From Verrucomicrobiota bacterium (GTDB lineage Bacteria; Verrucomicrobiota; Verrucomicrobiia; Chthoniobacterales; Chthoniobacteraceae), in assembly GCA_009885995.1 (NCBI GenBank), contig VFJQ01000056.1:1-64000 (forward strand): a DNA stretch of 64,000 nt, read 5' to 3'. Shown piece after piece: positions 42,642 to 51,257 of this stretch (the stretch's first letter is position 1; each line of letters starts with the position of its first letter). The notes under the pieces are model-generated. The model saw nothing but the letters and a program-made list of their open reading frames with translations. It did not search any database and had not been told where the DNA came from. The position numbers were made by a program, and so were the translations under genes.

Positions 42642-43862
42642 TTAGGTGTTGCGGACCCAACGCCTAGCTTTCATCTCGAAGCGCGGCAACGTGCCCGCGG
42701 CGATTCGCACGACGGGAATGCGCAGGGTGAAGGCGGCGGTGAGCGCGCGGGTGAGGCGCGCGGCGGCGGTGTCGTCGGACGACTCGATTTGCAACGCCAG
42801 CTCGGTCATCTCGCCGCGGTGGCTGACTTCGACGCGATACTCGCCGACCTCGGCGATCGTGCGCACCACGGCATCGACGGCGCTCGGGTAGATGTTCACG
42901 CCGCGGACCACGACCATGTCGTCGGCGCGGCCGATGATGCCGCCTTCGAGCGCGAGCCCGTCGGCGTCGCGCGACCACTTCACGAGGTCGCCGGTGCGGT
43001 AGCGCAGCAGCGGCCACGCGCTGCGGCCGAGTGGCGTGAGCACGAGCTCGCCGATGCCGCCCTCCGGCACGGGCTGCGTGCCGCCGGGTTCGATGATCTC
43101 GGCGAAATACGATTCCTCGACAACGTGCAGCACGCCTTCGCGCACGGGGTTTTCGTAAGCCACGGGGCCGACCTCGGTGAGGCCATAGTGATCGACGACG
43201 TGCGCGCCATTCCACGCGTCGCGGATGCGGGCGCGCACTTGCGGGATGCTGCCGCCGGGTTCGCCCGCGACGATGATCGTGCGCACGCTCGACGCATGCA
43301 GATCGATGCCTTCCTCGCGGGCGACTTCGGCGAGCCGCAGTGCGTAGGTGGGCGTGCAGAGGAGCACTTCCGCGCGGTGTTCGATGATCGCTCGCACTCG
43401 CGCGGCGCTGCTTTGTCCGCCACCGGGCAGGCACAGGCAGCCGTGTTGCGCCGCCGCTTCAAACGCGGTCCAGAATCCGAGGAACGGGCCGAACGAAAAT
43501 GCGAAATAGACGCGCGCGCCGGGCGCGACGCCCGCGGCGGTGTAGCGTAGGCGCCAGTTGCGCAGCAGCCACTGCCAGCTCTCGTTCGTGTCGAGAATCG
43601 CGAGCGGGCGGGCAGTGGTGCCGCTGGTCTGGCAGAAGCGTGTGTAGGCTGCGACCGGGAAGGTGAGGTTCGAGCCGTAGGGCGGGTGCGCGGCTTGATC
43701 GGCGGCGAGATCGGCCTTCGTCGTGAACGGGACGCGCGAGGTGAAATCCGCGAGATCGCGCAACTTGCCGAAGTCGCCGAGCCGCTGCGCGACGAAGCGG
43801 TTTCGCGGCAGGATTTCCGCGAGCAGCGCGCGCAGGGCTTCGAGCTGGCTCGCCGGGTCCAC
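42642..43862 (-). CDS. Phenylacetate-CoA-ligase-like (PaaK family) adenylating enzyme
   Basis: Adenylate-forming enzyme of 406 residues, slightly shorter than typical PaaK (about 430). ATP-binding TSGTTARPLAILDT, DHYGLTEVGPVAYE, LRYRTGDLVKWSRD and GRADDMVVVRGVNIYPSAVD are the canonical PaaK motifs in order. The C-terminal lobe ends in FEMKARRWVRN, where a Lys could be catalytic. Members activate aryl acids (phenylacetate, hydroxybenzoates) to CoA or carrier-protein thioesters. GTG 43862 is the start, as an in-frame stop lies just upstream. Neighbours encode a 4HBT-type thioesterase and, further upstream, a chorismate-lyase-like protein, which points to a hydroxybenzoate-type substrate. Confidence 0.88.
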   Translation of the reverse strand: MDPASQLEALRALLAEILPRNRFVAQRLGDFGKLRDLADFTSRVPFTTKADLAADQAAHPPYGSNLTFPVAAYTRFCQTSGTTARPLAILDTNESWQWLLRNWRLRYTAAGVAPGARVYFAFSFGPFLGFWTAFEAAAQHGCLCLPGGGQSSAARVRAIIEHRAEVLLCTPTYALRLAEVAREEGIDLHASSVRTIIVAGEPGGSIPQVRARIRDAWNGAHVVDHYGLTEVGPVAYENPVREGVLHVVEESYFAEIIEPGGTQPVPEGGIGELVLTPLGRSAWPLLRYRTGDLVKWSRDADGLALEGGIIGRADDMVVVRGVNIYPSAVDAVVRTIAEVGEYRVEVSHRGEMTELALQIESSDDTAAARLTRALTAAFTLRIPVVRIAAGTLPRFEMKARRWVRNT

Positions 43863-43868
43863 GCTGGG

Positions 43869-44444
43869 TTAGTGCGCGGCTTTTTGCTCGATGCCGGCCG
43901 GTTTCGCCGCCGGTCCGCGATTCGACGGCGCGAACTTCGCGACGAGATACGCGCCGCCCGCCGCGAGCACGATGCCGACGAGGAACGGCACCGGAATCGA
44001 TTTGAGGCCTCCTTCGGGCGGATGCACAAGCATGGCCACGATCGCGTTCACGATCGGCGCACCGCCGAAAACGATGGGCATGACCGCGGAAGGCGCGGCG
44101 CCTTTCATCGTGGCCGCTGCAGCGCCGAGCGCGAGCACGAGCGTGAACGCGCCCGCCGCTCCCGCGACGCCCGCGATGAAGCTCCAGGTTATGCCAGGGC
44201 CGGCGAAGCTGAAGTTCGAACCGCGCATTTTCAGCACGATGAGCGGGCCGACGACGGCGACGACGAAATAGGCGATGCCGACCCACAGGAAGGCTTTGAG
44301 CCCGGCGTGCGGAGTCTCGGCGCCCATCGGCATGCCGCTGCGGCCGATGTGGAGGAGAACGCCATAGACGCCCCACGAGAGGACGGTGAGATATGCGAAG
44401 ATAAGCCAGTTCATGGATTTGGGTGTGGTGGTTGTGGTGGACAT
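43869..44444 (-). CDS. Small multi-pass membrane protein of the DMT/EamA type
   Basis: Integral membrane protein of 191 residues with about five to six helices: MNWLIFAYLTVLSWGVYGVLL, LWVGIAYFVVAVVGPLIVL, ITWSFIAGVAGAAGAFTLVLALG, MPIVFGGAPIVNAIVAMLV and FLVGIVLAAGGAYLVAKFA (each within its region). The layout resembles half of an EamA drug/metabolite transporter, but the family is not certain. It lies in the operon with a six-base gap to the PaaK-like gene and 13 bases from the thioesterase gene. A role in moving the pathway product or precursor is possible. Confidence 0.7.
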   Translation of the reverse strand: MSTTTTTPKSMNWLIFAYLTVLSWGVYGVLLHIGRSGMPMGAETPHAGLKAFLWVGIAYFVVAVVGPLIVLKMRGSNFSFAGPGITWSFIAGVAGAAGAFTLVLALGAAAATMKGAAPSAVMPIVFGGAPIVNAIVAMLVHPPEGGLKSIPVPFLVGIVLAAGGAYLVAKFAPSNRGPAAKPAGIEQKAAH

Positions 44445-44457
44445 TAGGAGTGGTGGG

Positions 44458-44913
44458 TCAGGCGTGCCGGCCTTCGTGGAGCAGCTTCATCGGCGCGGGC
44501 TCGATCGCGGCGCGCACCGCTTCGGGAATCGGGACGGCGGATAGCTTGCCGGTGGTTTTCTCGACGCTCGCGCAGACGGTCACGACTTCGCCGCGCGCGA
44601 CTTCGGTGCCGTCGGCGGCTTTTCGGAAGATGAAGACGTAGCGGATCGAGCGCGTGCGCACTTCCGCAACGAGCAGGTGAATCTCAACCTCCTCCTCGAA
44701 GCGCAGCGGCGCGCGGAAATCGCAGCTCGCGCTCACGCGCGGCCAGCCGGTCGTGCTCACGGGATCGTGGCCGTGGATGGTGAAACCGAGCGAGCGGAAG
44801 AAGGCGTGCTCGGTCACTTCCATCATGCGGTAGAAGTTTGCGAAGTGGACGATGCCGGCCATGTCGGTCTCGGCGAACTCGATGCGACGCGTGAGCTTGA
44901 ATTCGTAGGGCAT
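44458..44913 (-). CDS. 4HBT/YbgC-type acyl-CoA thioesterase
   Basis: Hot-dog-fold thioesterase of 151 residues that hydrolyses CoA or carrier thioesters. The active-site motif ETDMAGIVHFANFYRMMEVTEH carries the catalytic Asp (D17), as in 4-hydroxybenzoyl-CoA thioesterase and YbgC. Further family segments are FRAPLRFEEEVEIHLLVAEV and IRYVFIFRKAADGTEVARGE. The start at 44913 (MPYEFKLTRRIEF) gives normal length. A longer in-frame extension to 45195 runs antisense to the glycosyltransferase and is rejected. It lies 11 bases after the glycosyltransferase gene and 13 before the membrane-protein gene. Confidence 0.9.
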   Translation of the reverse strand: MPYEFKLTRRIEFAETDMAGIVHFANFYRMMEVTEHAFFRSLGFTIHGHDPVSTTGWPRVSASCDFRAPLRFEEEVEIHLLVAEVRTRSIRYVFIFRKAADGTEVARGEVVTVCASVEKTTGKLSAVPIPEAVRAAIEPAPMKLLHEGRHA

Positions 44914-44924
44914 CGGCGCGGTTG

Positions 44925-46229
44925 CTAACGTGCAGTGGGAACGGCGTCGATGCTTTCGCGCGTGAGAGCGACGAAACGCTCGGCCATGCGCGCGATCGTG
45001 TAGTCGCGCTCGACGGCCTCGCGGCCCTTCGCGCCGAGCGCGTGCGCGGCGGCGGGGTCGGCGAGCAGCTTCTCCCACGCGGAGACGAGTGACTCGACAT
45101 TCGCCGGCTCGAAAAGCGCGCCTGCGCCAGTGGCGGCGACGAGCTCGGTGAATGCAGCGCAGTCCGGCTGCACGACAGGCACGCCCGCGGCCCACGCTTC
45201 CGGGATGTAGAGACCGAAGGCTTCGCCGTAAGTCGCGGGGACGCTGAGTAGCGTGCAGCGGCGCAGGAATGAGCCTTTTTCTTCGCGGCTGACGTTTGAG
45301 TGAAACTCCGCGTCGGCGCCGCAGCCTGCAACGTAGAGCTTCGTCTTGAGCGACTCGACGTAGGCTTCATCGCCCGCGGTCATCGCGCCGGCGACAAGGA
45401 GTTTCGCCGCGGGGAAGTGGCCGCGCTTTTTCAACAGGATGAAGGCATCGACGACGGTGCCGAGGCCCTTGCCAGCGATCATCCGCGCGAGGTAGCCGAT
45501 CGCGAGCGGCGGTGGTGCGGGCGCGGGTGTGAAGTCTTCGGGTGCGATGCCGTTCGGGATCACGCGCAGTTTGGCCGGCGTGAGTTTCATCCGCTGGCCC
45601 ATGAGGTCCGCGTAGTAGTGGCTCGGCGCGACGAATGCGGCGACATCGCGCGAGCGCTCGGCGAGCGTATCCCAGCAGCGCGTCCGCCATGGCTCGGCGA
45701 GGGAATCGAGAAAGCTGTCCTCGCCTTGCAACGAGCCGATGACCGGGATGCCCAGCTCGCGCGTGATGCGCCGAGCGAGGCCGGTGAGCAGCGCGGTCGA
45801 GAGCCACACGGCGTCGGGTTTTCCGTGCTGCCGCATCCACGCGATGAGCTCGTCGAGTTCCTTCCCTTGCTTGCCGTCTTCGCCGAGCAGCATCGAGTGG
45901 GTGAGCTCGCCGATCTCCGCTCCGCCGGTCTGGCTCGCGGCGCTGCCGGCGACGAGCTTGAGCAGCCAGCGCTGGTTGAAGAGCGCATCGAGCCAGCGCG
46001 GCGTGTGGCGGAAGATCGCGAACTTCTGCTGCAAATAGACGTTGATGCCGCCGAAGAAAATCCGCGTGTCGGGCGACGCAGCGGCTTCGTCGAGCGTGAG
46101 CGGGAGATACATCGGCAGCACCACCGCGTCGTGGCCCTGGCGGTGCAGCTCCTTCGCGAGGGCGTTATCCCTCATGCAGACGCCGCAGTGGTAGCTGCCC
46201 GTGCCGGGTGTGAGCAGGAAGATCTTCAT
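44925..46229 (-). CDS. GT4-like glycosyltransferase
   Basis: Family GT4-type transferase of 434 residues moving a sugar from a nucleotide donor. It begins MKIFLLTPGTGSYHCGVCMRDNAL, a GT4 N-terminal strand with a Gly-rich loop, and has the donor-site helix region FGLYIPEAWAAGVPVVQPD with the E-x7-E-like motif. The linker YLARMIAGKGLGTVVDAFILL is the usual C-domain opening. The acceptor domain has ADAVWLSTALLTG-type features. Start 46229 is fixed by a four-base overlap with the PQQ-propeller gene. The sugar and acceptor are unknown; in this operon a glycosylated small molecule is a sensible guess. Confidence 0.85.
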   Translation of the reverse strand: MKIFLLTPGTGSYHCGVCMRDNALAKELHRQGHDAVVLPMYLPLTLDEAAASPDTRIFFGGINVYLQQKFAIFRHTPRWLDALFNQRWLLKLVAGSAASQTGGAEIGELTHSMLLGEDGKQGKELDELIAWMRQHGKPDAVWLSTALLTGLARRITRELGIPVIGSLQGEDSFLDSLAEPWRTRCWDTLAERSRDVAAFVAPSHYYADLMGQRMKLTPAKLRVIPNGIAPEDFTPAPAPPPLAIGYLARMIAGKGLGTVVDAFILLKKRGHFPAAKLLVAGAMTAGDEAYVESLKTKLYVAGCGADAEFHSNVSREEKGSFLRRCTLLSVPATYGEAFGLYIPEAWAAGVPVVQPDCAAFTELVAATGAGALFEPANVESLVSAWEKLLADPAAAHALGAKGREAVERDYTIARMAERFVALTRESIDAVPTAR

Positions 46230-47491
46230 TCCGCTCGCAGGTCGTAGCAGATCACGCGCGGCTTGGTTTGGTTCTGGCAGACATAGAGCCGCCCGTCGCT
46301 GAGCACCGGCGGCGACCAGGTCTCGGGCGCGTGAAAAAGTTTCGCGTGCGCTTTGACCGTCGCGCCGCGTGGCGAGAGATCGAGCCATGCAAGGTCACCG
46401 TTCTCCCCGAGGCAGAGGAAGGCGCCGTCGGCGCGGATGAGCGACGCGCGCTGGAACTTCCCGCCGAGGTCGGCGCGCCACAGCTCCTTGCCGCTCACCA
46501 CATCGTAGCAGGCGAACTCGGCGTTTTGCTGATGCATTCCGGCTGCGGCGTAGAGGTAGCCGTCGAGCGGCACGGCGCTGACGAGGTAGGTGTCAAACTT
46601 CGGCGCGTGCCACGCGGCCGTCGCGGAGAAGTCCGGCGCGATCTCCACGCACAAGCCGCCTTCGGTGTAACCCTCGGCGATGAAGACGCGATTCCCGACG
46701 ACGACCGGCGACGATACGCTCACGCTGGCGAACATCTTCGCGCGGTGCGGTGTGGCGCTGAGCACTGCGCCGGTCTTCGCGTCGATGACGAGCAGGCCAC
46801 CGGTCGGCGGGTCGTCCATGCCGCCTTGGAAGGCGAGCACACACTCGCGTCCGTGCAGCGTCGCAGGGACCGGTGACGCGTAGCTGGAGCCCCACGCGTG
46901 CTTCACGGCCCACAGCTCTTTGCCCGTCGCGGCGTCGAGCGCGACGAGCGATTTCCCGTCCCCGGTGCCGAGTGAGACGATGAGCTCGTCGCCGAGCGCG
47001 AGCGGCGTGCTGCCCTGGCCGAAGAACGTCGGCAGCAATTTGTAGTCGTGTGCGAGATCGCGCCGCCACACCACTTTGCCGTTGGCGAGATCGAGGCAGT
47101 GCAGCGCGGCGCCTGCGCCGAGCGTGAAGACGCGTCCGTTCGCGATGGTCGGGTTCGACTTCGGCGCGGGGTCGCCGCCGTATTGCGCGTTCGATTTCGC
47201 CGCGTAGCTGAAGCGCCACTTGCGCTCGCCGGTCGCGGCGTCGAGAGCATCGATGATTTCCTCGCCGCCTGTCGCGTGGAAGACGACGACGCGACCGGCG
47301 CTCACCGCTGGCGCGGAATGGCCGAAGCCCTTCGCGTATTCCCACAGCTTCGCCGGTCCGCCCTTCGGCCACGCGTGGAGCAGGCCGGTTTCAAGCGACG
47401 TGTTGTTGTAGGTCGGTCCGAGAAAGTGCGGCCATTCGGCTGCGGCAGCCGAGGCGGCGAATGCGACGAGCAAAAACCGCGCGCCGATCAC
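46226..47491 (-). CDS. Exported PQQ-like beta-propeller protein
   Basis: Protein of 421 residues with GTG start (47491) and signal peptide-like ARFLLVAFAASAAAAEWP. The body is an eight-bladed-type propeller of PQQ repeats: WRFSYAAKSNAQYGGDP, IDALDAATGERKWRF, LHCLDLANGKVVWRRD, LVALDAATGKELWAV, LVIDAKTGAVLSAT and CYDVVSGKELWRADLGG. No catalytic PQQ ligands or cytochrome domain are evident, so it is more likely a binding or scaffolding propeller than a quinoprotein dehydrogenase. It overlaps both neighbours by four bases and shares architecture with the protein at 52179-53282. Confidence 0.85.
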   Translation of the reverse strand: MIGARFLLVAFAASAAAAEWPHFLGPTYNNTSLETGLLHAWPKGGPAKLWEYAKGFGHSAPAVSAGRVVVFHATGGEEIIDALDAATGERKWRFSYAAKSNAQYGGDPAPKSNPTIANGRVFTLGAGAALHCLDLANGKVVWRRDLAHDYKLLPTFFGQGSTPLALGDELIVSLGTGDGKSLVALDAATGKELWAVKHAWGSSYASPVPATLHGRECVLAFQGGMDDPPTGGLLVIDAKTGAVLSATPHRAKMFASVSVSSPVVVGNRVFIAEGYTEGGLCVEIAPDFSATAAWHAPKFDTYLVSAVPLDGYLYAAAGMHQQNAEFACYDVVSGKELWRADLGGKFQRASLIRADGAFLCLGENGDLAWLDLSPRGATVKAHAKLFHAPETWSPPVLSDGRLYVCQNQTKPRVICYDLRAE

Positions 47492-48027
47492 GGGCGCAGG
47501 ACTTCGACGATTTGCGCGAGCACGGTCCCATCGGCGCCGAGCAAGACGTTGCTCCGTCCGTAGAAAGCGGATGCGGCTTCGACTCCGAATAAGCGGCACA
47601 GCGTGAGATCGGGCAGCACGCGCAGGTAGCCACGCGGCTCGCTGCGGTAGGGAAAGCGGTGCCGGTTGAGCAGGCCGCCGAGCGGGAGCTTGCCCTCGAG
47701 GATTTCCGAGCGCAGCGGCTCGCTGAAAGCGGCGAGATTGATCTCGATCGCACCGTATTCGACCGGCAAATCCGCCTTTTCGGTGCAGAGCAAAACCTCA
47801 CGCCGGTAGAGCTCTGGCGTGTGTGAGCGGTGGAGCACACGCAGTTTCAGCGGCGAGTCGTGGTGTGCTTCGAGCCTTGAGGTCATGTCGCCATTGTGGA
47901 CGAGCAGCGTGCGATACGGCTCGGGCATCGCGTCGCCTTCGATCGCCTCATACACCGGCAGCGGACGGCGGTCGCGCTTGCGGAAGACGGTGAGCGGGTA
48001 GAGCAGATCGAGCGCGGCGATGGTCAT
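47488..48027 (-). CDS. Chorismate-lyase-like (UbiC/DUF98) protein
   Basis: Protein of 179 residues resembling the UbiC/DUF98 chorismate pyruvate-lyase fold, which cleaves chorismate to 4-hydroxybenzoate and pyruvate. Family-like elements are LLVHNGDMTSRLEAHHDS, LKLRVLHRSHTPELYRREVLL and IEINLAAFSEPLRSEILEGK, followed by LPLGGLLNRH (compare 'PLG.IL') and FGVEAASAFYGRSNVLLG near the end. Conserved Arg (R75-type) and the C-terminal Glu (IVEVLRP) would bind the product carboxylates. It overlaps the radical SAM gene upstream and the propeller gene downstream by four bases. Catalytic residues have not been checked by alignment. Confidence 0.7.
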   Translation of the reverse strand: MTIAALDLLYPLTVFRKRDRRPLPVYEAIEGDAMPEPYRTLLVHNGDMTSRLEAHHDSPLKLRVLHRSHTPELYRREVLLCTEKADLPVEYGAIEINLAAFSEPLRSEILEGKLPLGGLLNRHRFPYRSEPRGYLRVLPDLTLCRLFGVEAASAFYGRSNVLLGADGTVLAQIVEVLRP

Positions 48028-49364
48028 GTGTAGCGCGCGTTTTGGTGCTGCGGCAGGAAGAAGGCGTGGAGGATCACGTCGATCTTGAGCAGCGCGTCGC
48101 GCGTGAGCACGAGCCAGTCGCCCTGCTCACTGAGCATGCCGCGGCGTTCGAGCTCGGCGATTTGCTGCGGGAAGCGCGTGCGCGGCTCGATGCCGAATTT
48201 GTCGCGGAAGTAGCTCTGCGAGACGCGACCGAGTTTGAGTTGGAGGATCAACTCGCGGATCATGCGCTCCTCCGGCGTGGTCGGCAGCGCGCGGCCAATC
48301 GGAAGTTCGCCGCGATGCACCGCGTCGGTGTAGCTCTCGAAGTCGGGCAGGTTTTGAAAATGCACGCCGCCGACGTGGCTGAAGCTCGCGACGCCGAGCC
48401 CGAGCAGGTCCGCGCCTTTCCACAGCTCGTCGCGATAGACGAACTTCGTCTTCTCCGGATCGCGCACCGCGGTCGTCGCACTCGTGACGGTGTAGCCGTT
48501 CTGCTCCAGCGCGGTGAAGGCCTCATCGACCCAGCGGCGCTTCGTGTGCCAGCACGCGACCGGCGCGACGAGTTTTCCCTCGGCCTTCATCTGCTGATAG
48601 ATGGTCGTGTTGTAGGGGATTTCCATCTGGTAGATCGTCACCGAATCCGGCTGCAGCTCGATGGTCTTCGCGATGTTGCGCTGCCAGTTTTCGTCCGTCT
48701 CCTCGATCATCCCGGCGATGAGATCGATGTTGATCTGCGGGAAGCCGATGCTGCGTGCGAACGAGTAAGCGCGATAGATTTCGTCCTCGCGGTGCGCGCG
48801 CCCGTTCACCTCGAGCAGGTGCTTGTCGAAGTTCTCCACGCCGAGCGAGAGCCGCGTCACGCCGATCTCGCGGATGGCGGCGAGCTTCGCTTCGTTGAGC
48901 GTGCCCGGCTCGGCCTCGAAGGCGACTTCCTCCACCTCGTCCCACGGGTGCAGCGCCTTCATCCGGTCGGTCAGCGTCTTGAGCTGCGAGACCGAGAGAT
49001 AGCTCGGCGTGCCACCGCCGAAATAGACGAACTTCGGCTTCCGCCCCGCCATGCGCGGCGTCGCGGCGTAGCGCTCGTATTCGCTCATGCCGGCGTCGAT
49101 GTAGCCCTTGATCTCGTCCGCGTTCTTGTCGGTATAGACGCGGAAGTAGCAGAAGTGGCAGCGCTTCCGGCAAAACGGGATGTGGAAGTAAATGCCGAGC
49201 GCGTTGTCCGGCGGCGCCGGCTGCTGCAAGACCTCGCGCACCTTCGCGATGGTCGCCTCGTCCTTCTGCCAGAACGAGAAGGGCGGGTAGTTCGCCACGA
49301 AGTAGTTGCCGGCGGTGGTCTCGTCACCATCGGCGAGCAGGAGGTCGAAGTTTTCGGTGTTCAT
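48024..49364 (-). CDS. HemN-like radical SAM enzyme
   Basis: Radical SAM protein of 446 residues in the coproporphyrinogen-oxidase-like group. The cluster motif CRKRCHFC (C65, C69, C72, CX3CX2C) lies in IYFHIPFCRKRCHFCYF. GGGTPSYLSVSQLKTLTDRM, FEAEPGTLNEAKLAAIREIG and RLSLGVENFDKHLLEVNGRAH follow, and the HemN-type C-terminal domain ends in LQLKLGRVSQSYFRDKFGIE. The usual 'GVQSFD' is GVENFD, and relatives of HemN include HemW and other methylase-like enzymes, so oxidative decarboxylation of a porphyrin should not be assumed. It is the first gene of the nine-gene operon and overlaps the UbiC-like gene by four bases. Confidence 0.85.
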   Translation of the reverse strand: MNTENFDLLLADGDETTAGNYFVANYPPFSFWQKDEATIAKVREVLQQPAPPDNALGIYFHIPFCRKRCHFCYFRVYTDKNADEIKGYIDAGMSEYERYAATPRMAGRKPKFVYFGGGTPSYLSVSQLKTLTDRMKALHPWDEVEEVAFEAEPGTLNEAKLAAIREIGVTRLSLGVENFDKHLLEVNGRAHREDEIYRAYSFARSIGFPQINIDLIAGMIEETDENWQRNIAKTIELQPDSVTIYQMEIPYNTTIYQQMKAEGKLVAPVACWHTKRRWVDEAFTALEQNGYTVTSATTAVRDPEKTKFVYRDELWKGADLLGLGVASFSHVGGVHFQNLPDFESYTDAVHRGELPIGRALPTTPEERMIRELILQLKLGRVSQSYFRDKFGIEPRTRFPQQIAELERRGMLSEQGDWLVLTRDALLKIDVILHAFFLPQHQNARYT

Positions 49365-49582
49365 CGGGAGCGGCGGCGACGGTGGCTTACGTGGAAAGAG
49401 GACGCAACGAGAAAGTATGCACACGTATTATCTGCCAGCGTGGGACTTTCTTTGCCGACAGGCCGATCGGCTACTTCGTCGGGCCGCTGACGGCGGAAAC
49501 GAGTGCTCTCAAGATGCTGATTTCTGAGAGTCGTCTTTTCGCGGTAGTCGAAATTATTTCCCCTTTGTTTCTGCGTATCCCG

Positions 49583-50506
49583 TCATGCCTTCACCAGTTT
49601 GAAACTCACCTGATACCGGTAAAAGACGATGCTCGGGACCACAGCGAGGGCTCGGCGAATGCGCTGGTCGTCTTCCAAGGCGATGATGACGCCATGCACG
49701 GTCTGGCCCTCCTCGGCCAGTTCCTCCTGCACGTAGCCCATGTAGCGAAGCACCTGACCTACGACTGCGTCGCTCGCCCTGCCTTTCTTCAGTTCCAGCA
49801 CCAGCAGTCGCTTCTTGTCCTTGCTGATCGCGAGGATGTCCACGGGACCGGTGTCGGTGGCGTATTGCTGACCCACGCGCTCGCCGTCTTCCTCGTAGAT
49901 GTCGTATTCCTTGCCTAGTTCGGTCTGCGTCCAGTTCTGCACCAGAAAATCCTCCAGATGCTTCTCCAAGGCGAAAGCCGCGGGATCTTCCACAGTGGCA
50001 TCGGTGGACACCAGAACAGGCGATTGAGTGCCGCCGACCAATCGCTCGATCTCTTCGTGATATCTCGTGATGTCGCTCACGGTTCCGATCGAGCCGGTGG
50101 AGTTTTGCAGCGCCTCACTCATCTCGGCCCGATCAATGGTCTGCGCCAGCCAATGCACGGAACGACGGTGCGGCAGCGGTCCCTCGGGGACATAAACGTA
50201 GTCGCTCGTGATTTCCCCCACACGATACGTGCCCGTGCCGTCAGGGCAGAGCACCCAGTCCCCTTTCTTGATCCCTTTGCAAACGGTCCACATCACGCCG
50301 CAGGCCAGGCCCGCCGCGATCTTCGATTTCTCGGGATGAGCGTTGAGAAAAATCGGGATGAACTGCTTGTTGAACGAACGCCAGTTGTCAGGGAGCCGTC
50401 CGGTCAGGTCGCCGGTGTCGTCCATGATGCCGATGAAGTTCCCGCTGATACACGCCTCAGCGTGAACACTTTTCTTTCCCATCATCACTCGGAAGTAGCT
50501 CTTCAT
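49583..50506 (-). CDS. PD-(D/E)XK nuclease-domain protein (DUF91/NucS-like)
   Basis: Protein of 307 residues. The N-terminal domain (1-130) with VHAEACISGNFIGIMDD, LPDNWRSFNKQFIPIFLN and KGIKKGDWVLCPDGTGTYR resembles restriction-system substrate-recognition domains. The C-terminal domain (about 170-307) is a PD-(D/E)XK nuclease like NucS: VDILAISKDKKRLLVLELKKG carries the D...E-x-K catalytic set, followed by AVVGQVLRYMGYVQEEL. Start 50506 is chosen for MKSYFRVMMGKKSVHAE. It is the last gene of a three-gene minus-strand cassette. DNA cleavage in self-defence is the family expectation. Confidence 0.82.
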   Translation of the reverse strand: MKSYFRVMMGKKSVHAEACISGNFIGIMDDTGDLTGRLPDNWRSFNKQFIPIFLNAHPEKSKIAAGLACGVMWTVCKGIKKGDWVLCPDGTGTYRVGEITSDYVYVPEGPLPHRRSVHWLAQTIDRAEMSEALQNSTGSIGTVSDITRYHEEIERLVGGTQSPVLVSTDATVEDPAAFALEKHLEDFLVQNWTQTELGKEYDIYEEDGERVGQQYATDTGPVDILAISKDKKRLLVLELKKGRASDAVVGQVLRYMGYVQEELAEEGQTVHGVIIALEDDQRIRRALAVVPSIVFYRYQVSFKLVKA

Positions 50507-50534
50507 ACGGTTGTGCGTTGGTCGGCGGAGTGAA

Positions 50535-51257
50535 TCAGTTTTTGGGCACCCAAATCCAGCCTTCGCTCCGGGGAATATGAGCGCTCGGTTCCTCAAGCAC
50601 ACCTCGCTTGGTGGCGAAAAAATGAGCGATCAGCGCACACACACGGGCGTCATTCTTGTCGGCGTGATCCAGCGGTTCGCTACCTGTTAGAAGAGCCTTC
50701 ACGGCTTCGTTGTTCCGGCACGCCGCAGGGTAGGCCTCGATGGCGCGGAAGCCGTTGCCATCTGTCCACACGCCGCACGTCTCGATCCGCGGGGCGAACT
50801 TGGCGAGCACGTGCATACCCTTGGTCGCCTGAGATCCGATCATGTCCTTGATGGCCGACAAGGGGGCAAGTCCCTGTTCAAACAGATGGCGTTCCGTGTG
50901 GCGGAACAGATAGCGGTTTCGCCCGGATGTCGCGTCTGGCTCCACGCAACCCTGGCGCGTGACCAAGGCAACCAGCTCCTCGGAAAATCCCAGCGGAGTA
51001 TCGATGGCCATCGTCACCGACACGGCTCGATCCGGGAAGTCTGCACCGCACTTGGTGAAGAGTGCCCGCAGCCAACCGCAAGTCGTCGCGGCGGCGGCGA
51101 TACACACGCGGAGGTTTCCCCGCCACGGCTTGCCGACGATGTCCAGTGCGTCGTCGAGGATGACGATGGCATCGCGGCTCTCGCTGTTCTTGTCGCAGTT
51201 CCATCCGCCGACATCCCAGCCGATGAAGAAGCTGTTACCCTCGGTGGTCGTGTTCAT
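50535..51257 (-). CDS. DUF429-type RNase-H-fold protein
   Basis: Protein of 240 residues resembling DUF429 predicted nucleases with an RNase-H-like fold. SFFIGWDVGGWNCDKN provides the first strand with the Asp, VTMAIDTPLGFSEELVAL a later strand with a second Asp, and DHADKNDARVCALIAHFFA the helix with the C-terminal Asp pair expected for metal binding. ERHLFEQGLAPLSAIKD and RAIEAYPAACRNNEAVKALL are family-like. Its start overlaps the stop of the unknown gene upstream by ATGA, and the nuclease gene follows after 28 bases. Confidence 0.72.
   Translation of the reverse strand: MNTTTEGNSFFIGWDVGGWNCDKNSESRDAIVILDDALDIVGKPWRGNLRVCIAAAATTCGWLRALFTKCGADFPDRAVSVTMAIDTPLGFSEELVALVTRQGCVEPDATSGRNRYLFRHTERHLFEQGLAPLSAIKDMIGSQATKGMHVLAKFAPRIETCGVWTDGNGFRAIEAYPAACRNNEAVKALLTGSEPLDHADKNDARVCALIAHFFATKRGVLEEPSAHIPRSEGWIWVPKN

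Noticed and set aside
42640-44450. Aryl polyene or flexirubin gene cluster
   Set aside because: PaaK-like, 4HBT and glycosyltransferase genes fit, but no ketosynthase, ketoreductase, dehydratase or carrier-protein gene is present in the window.
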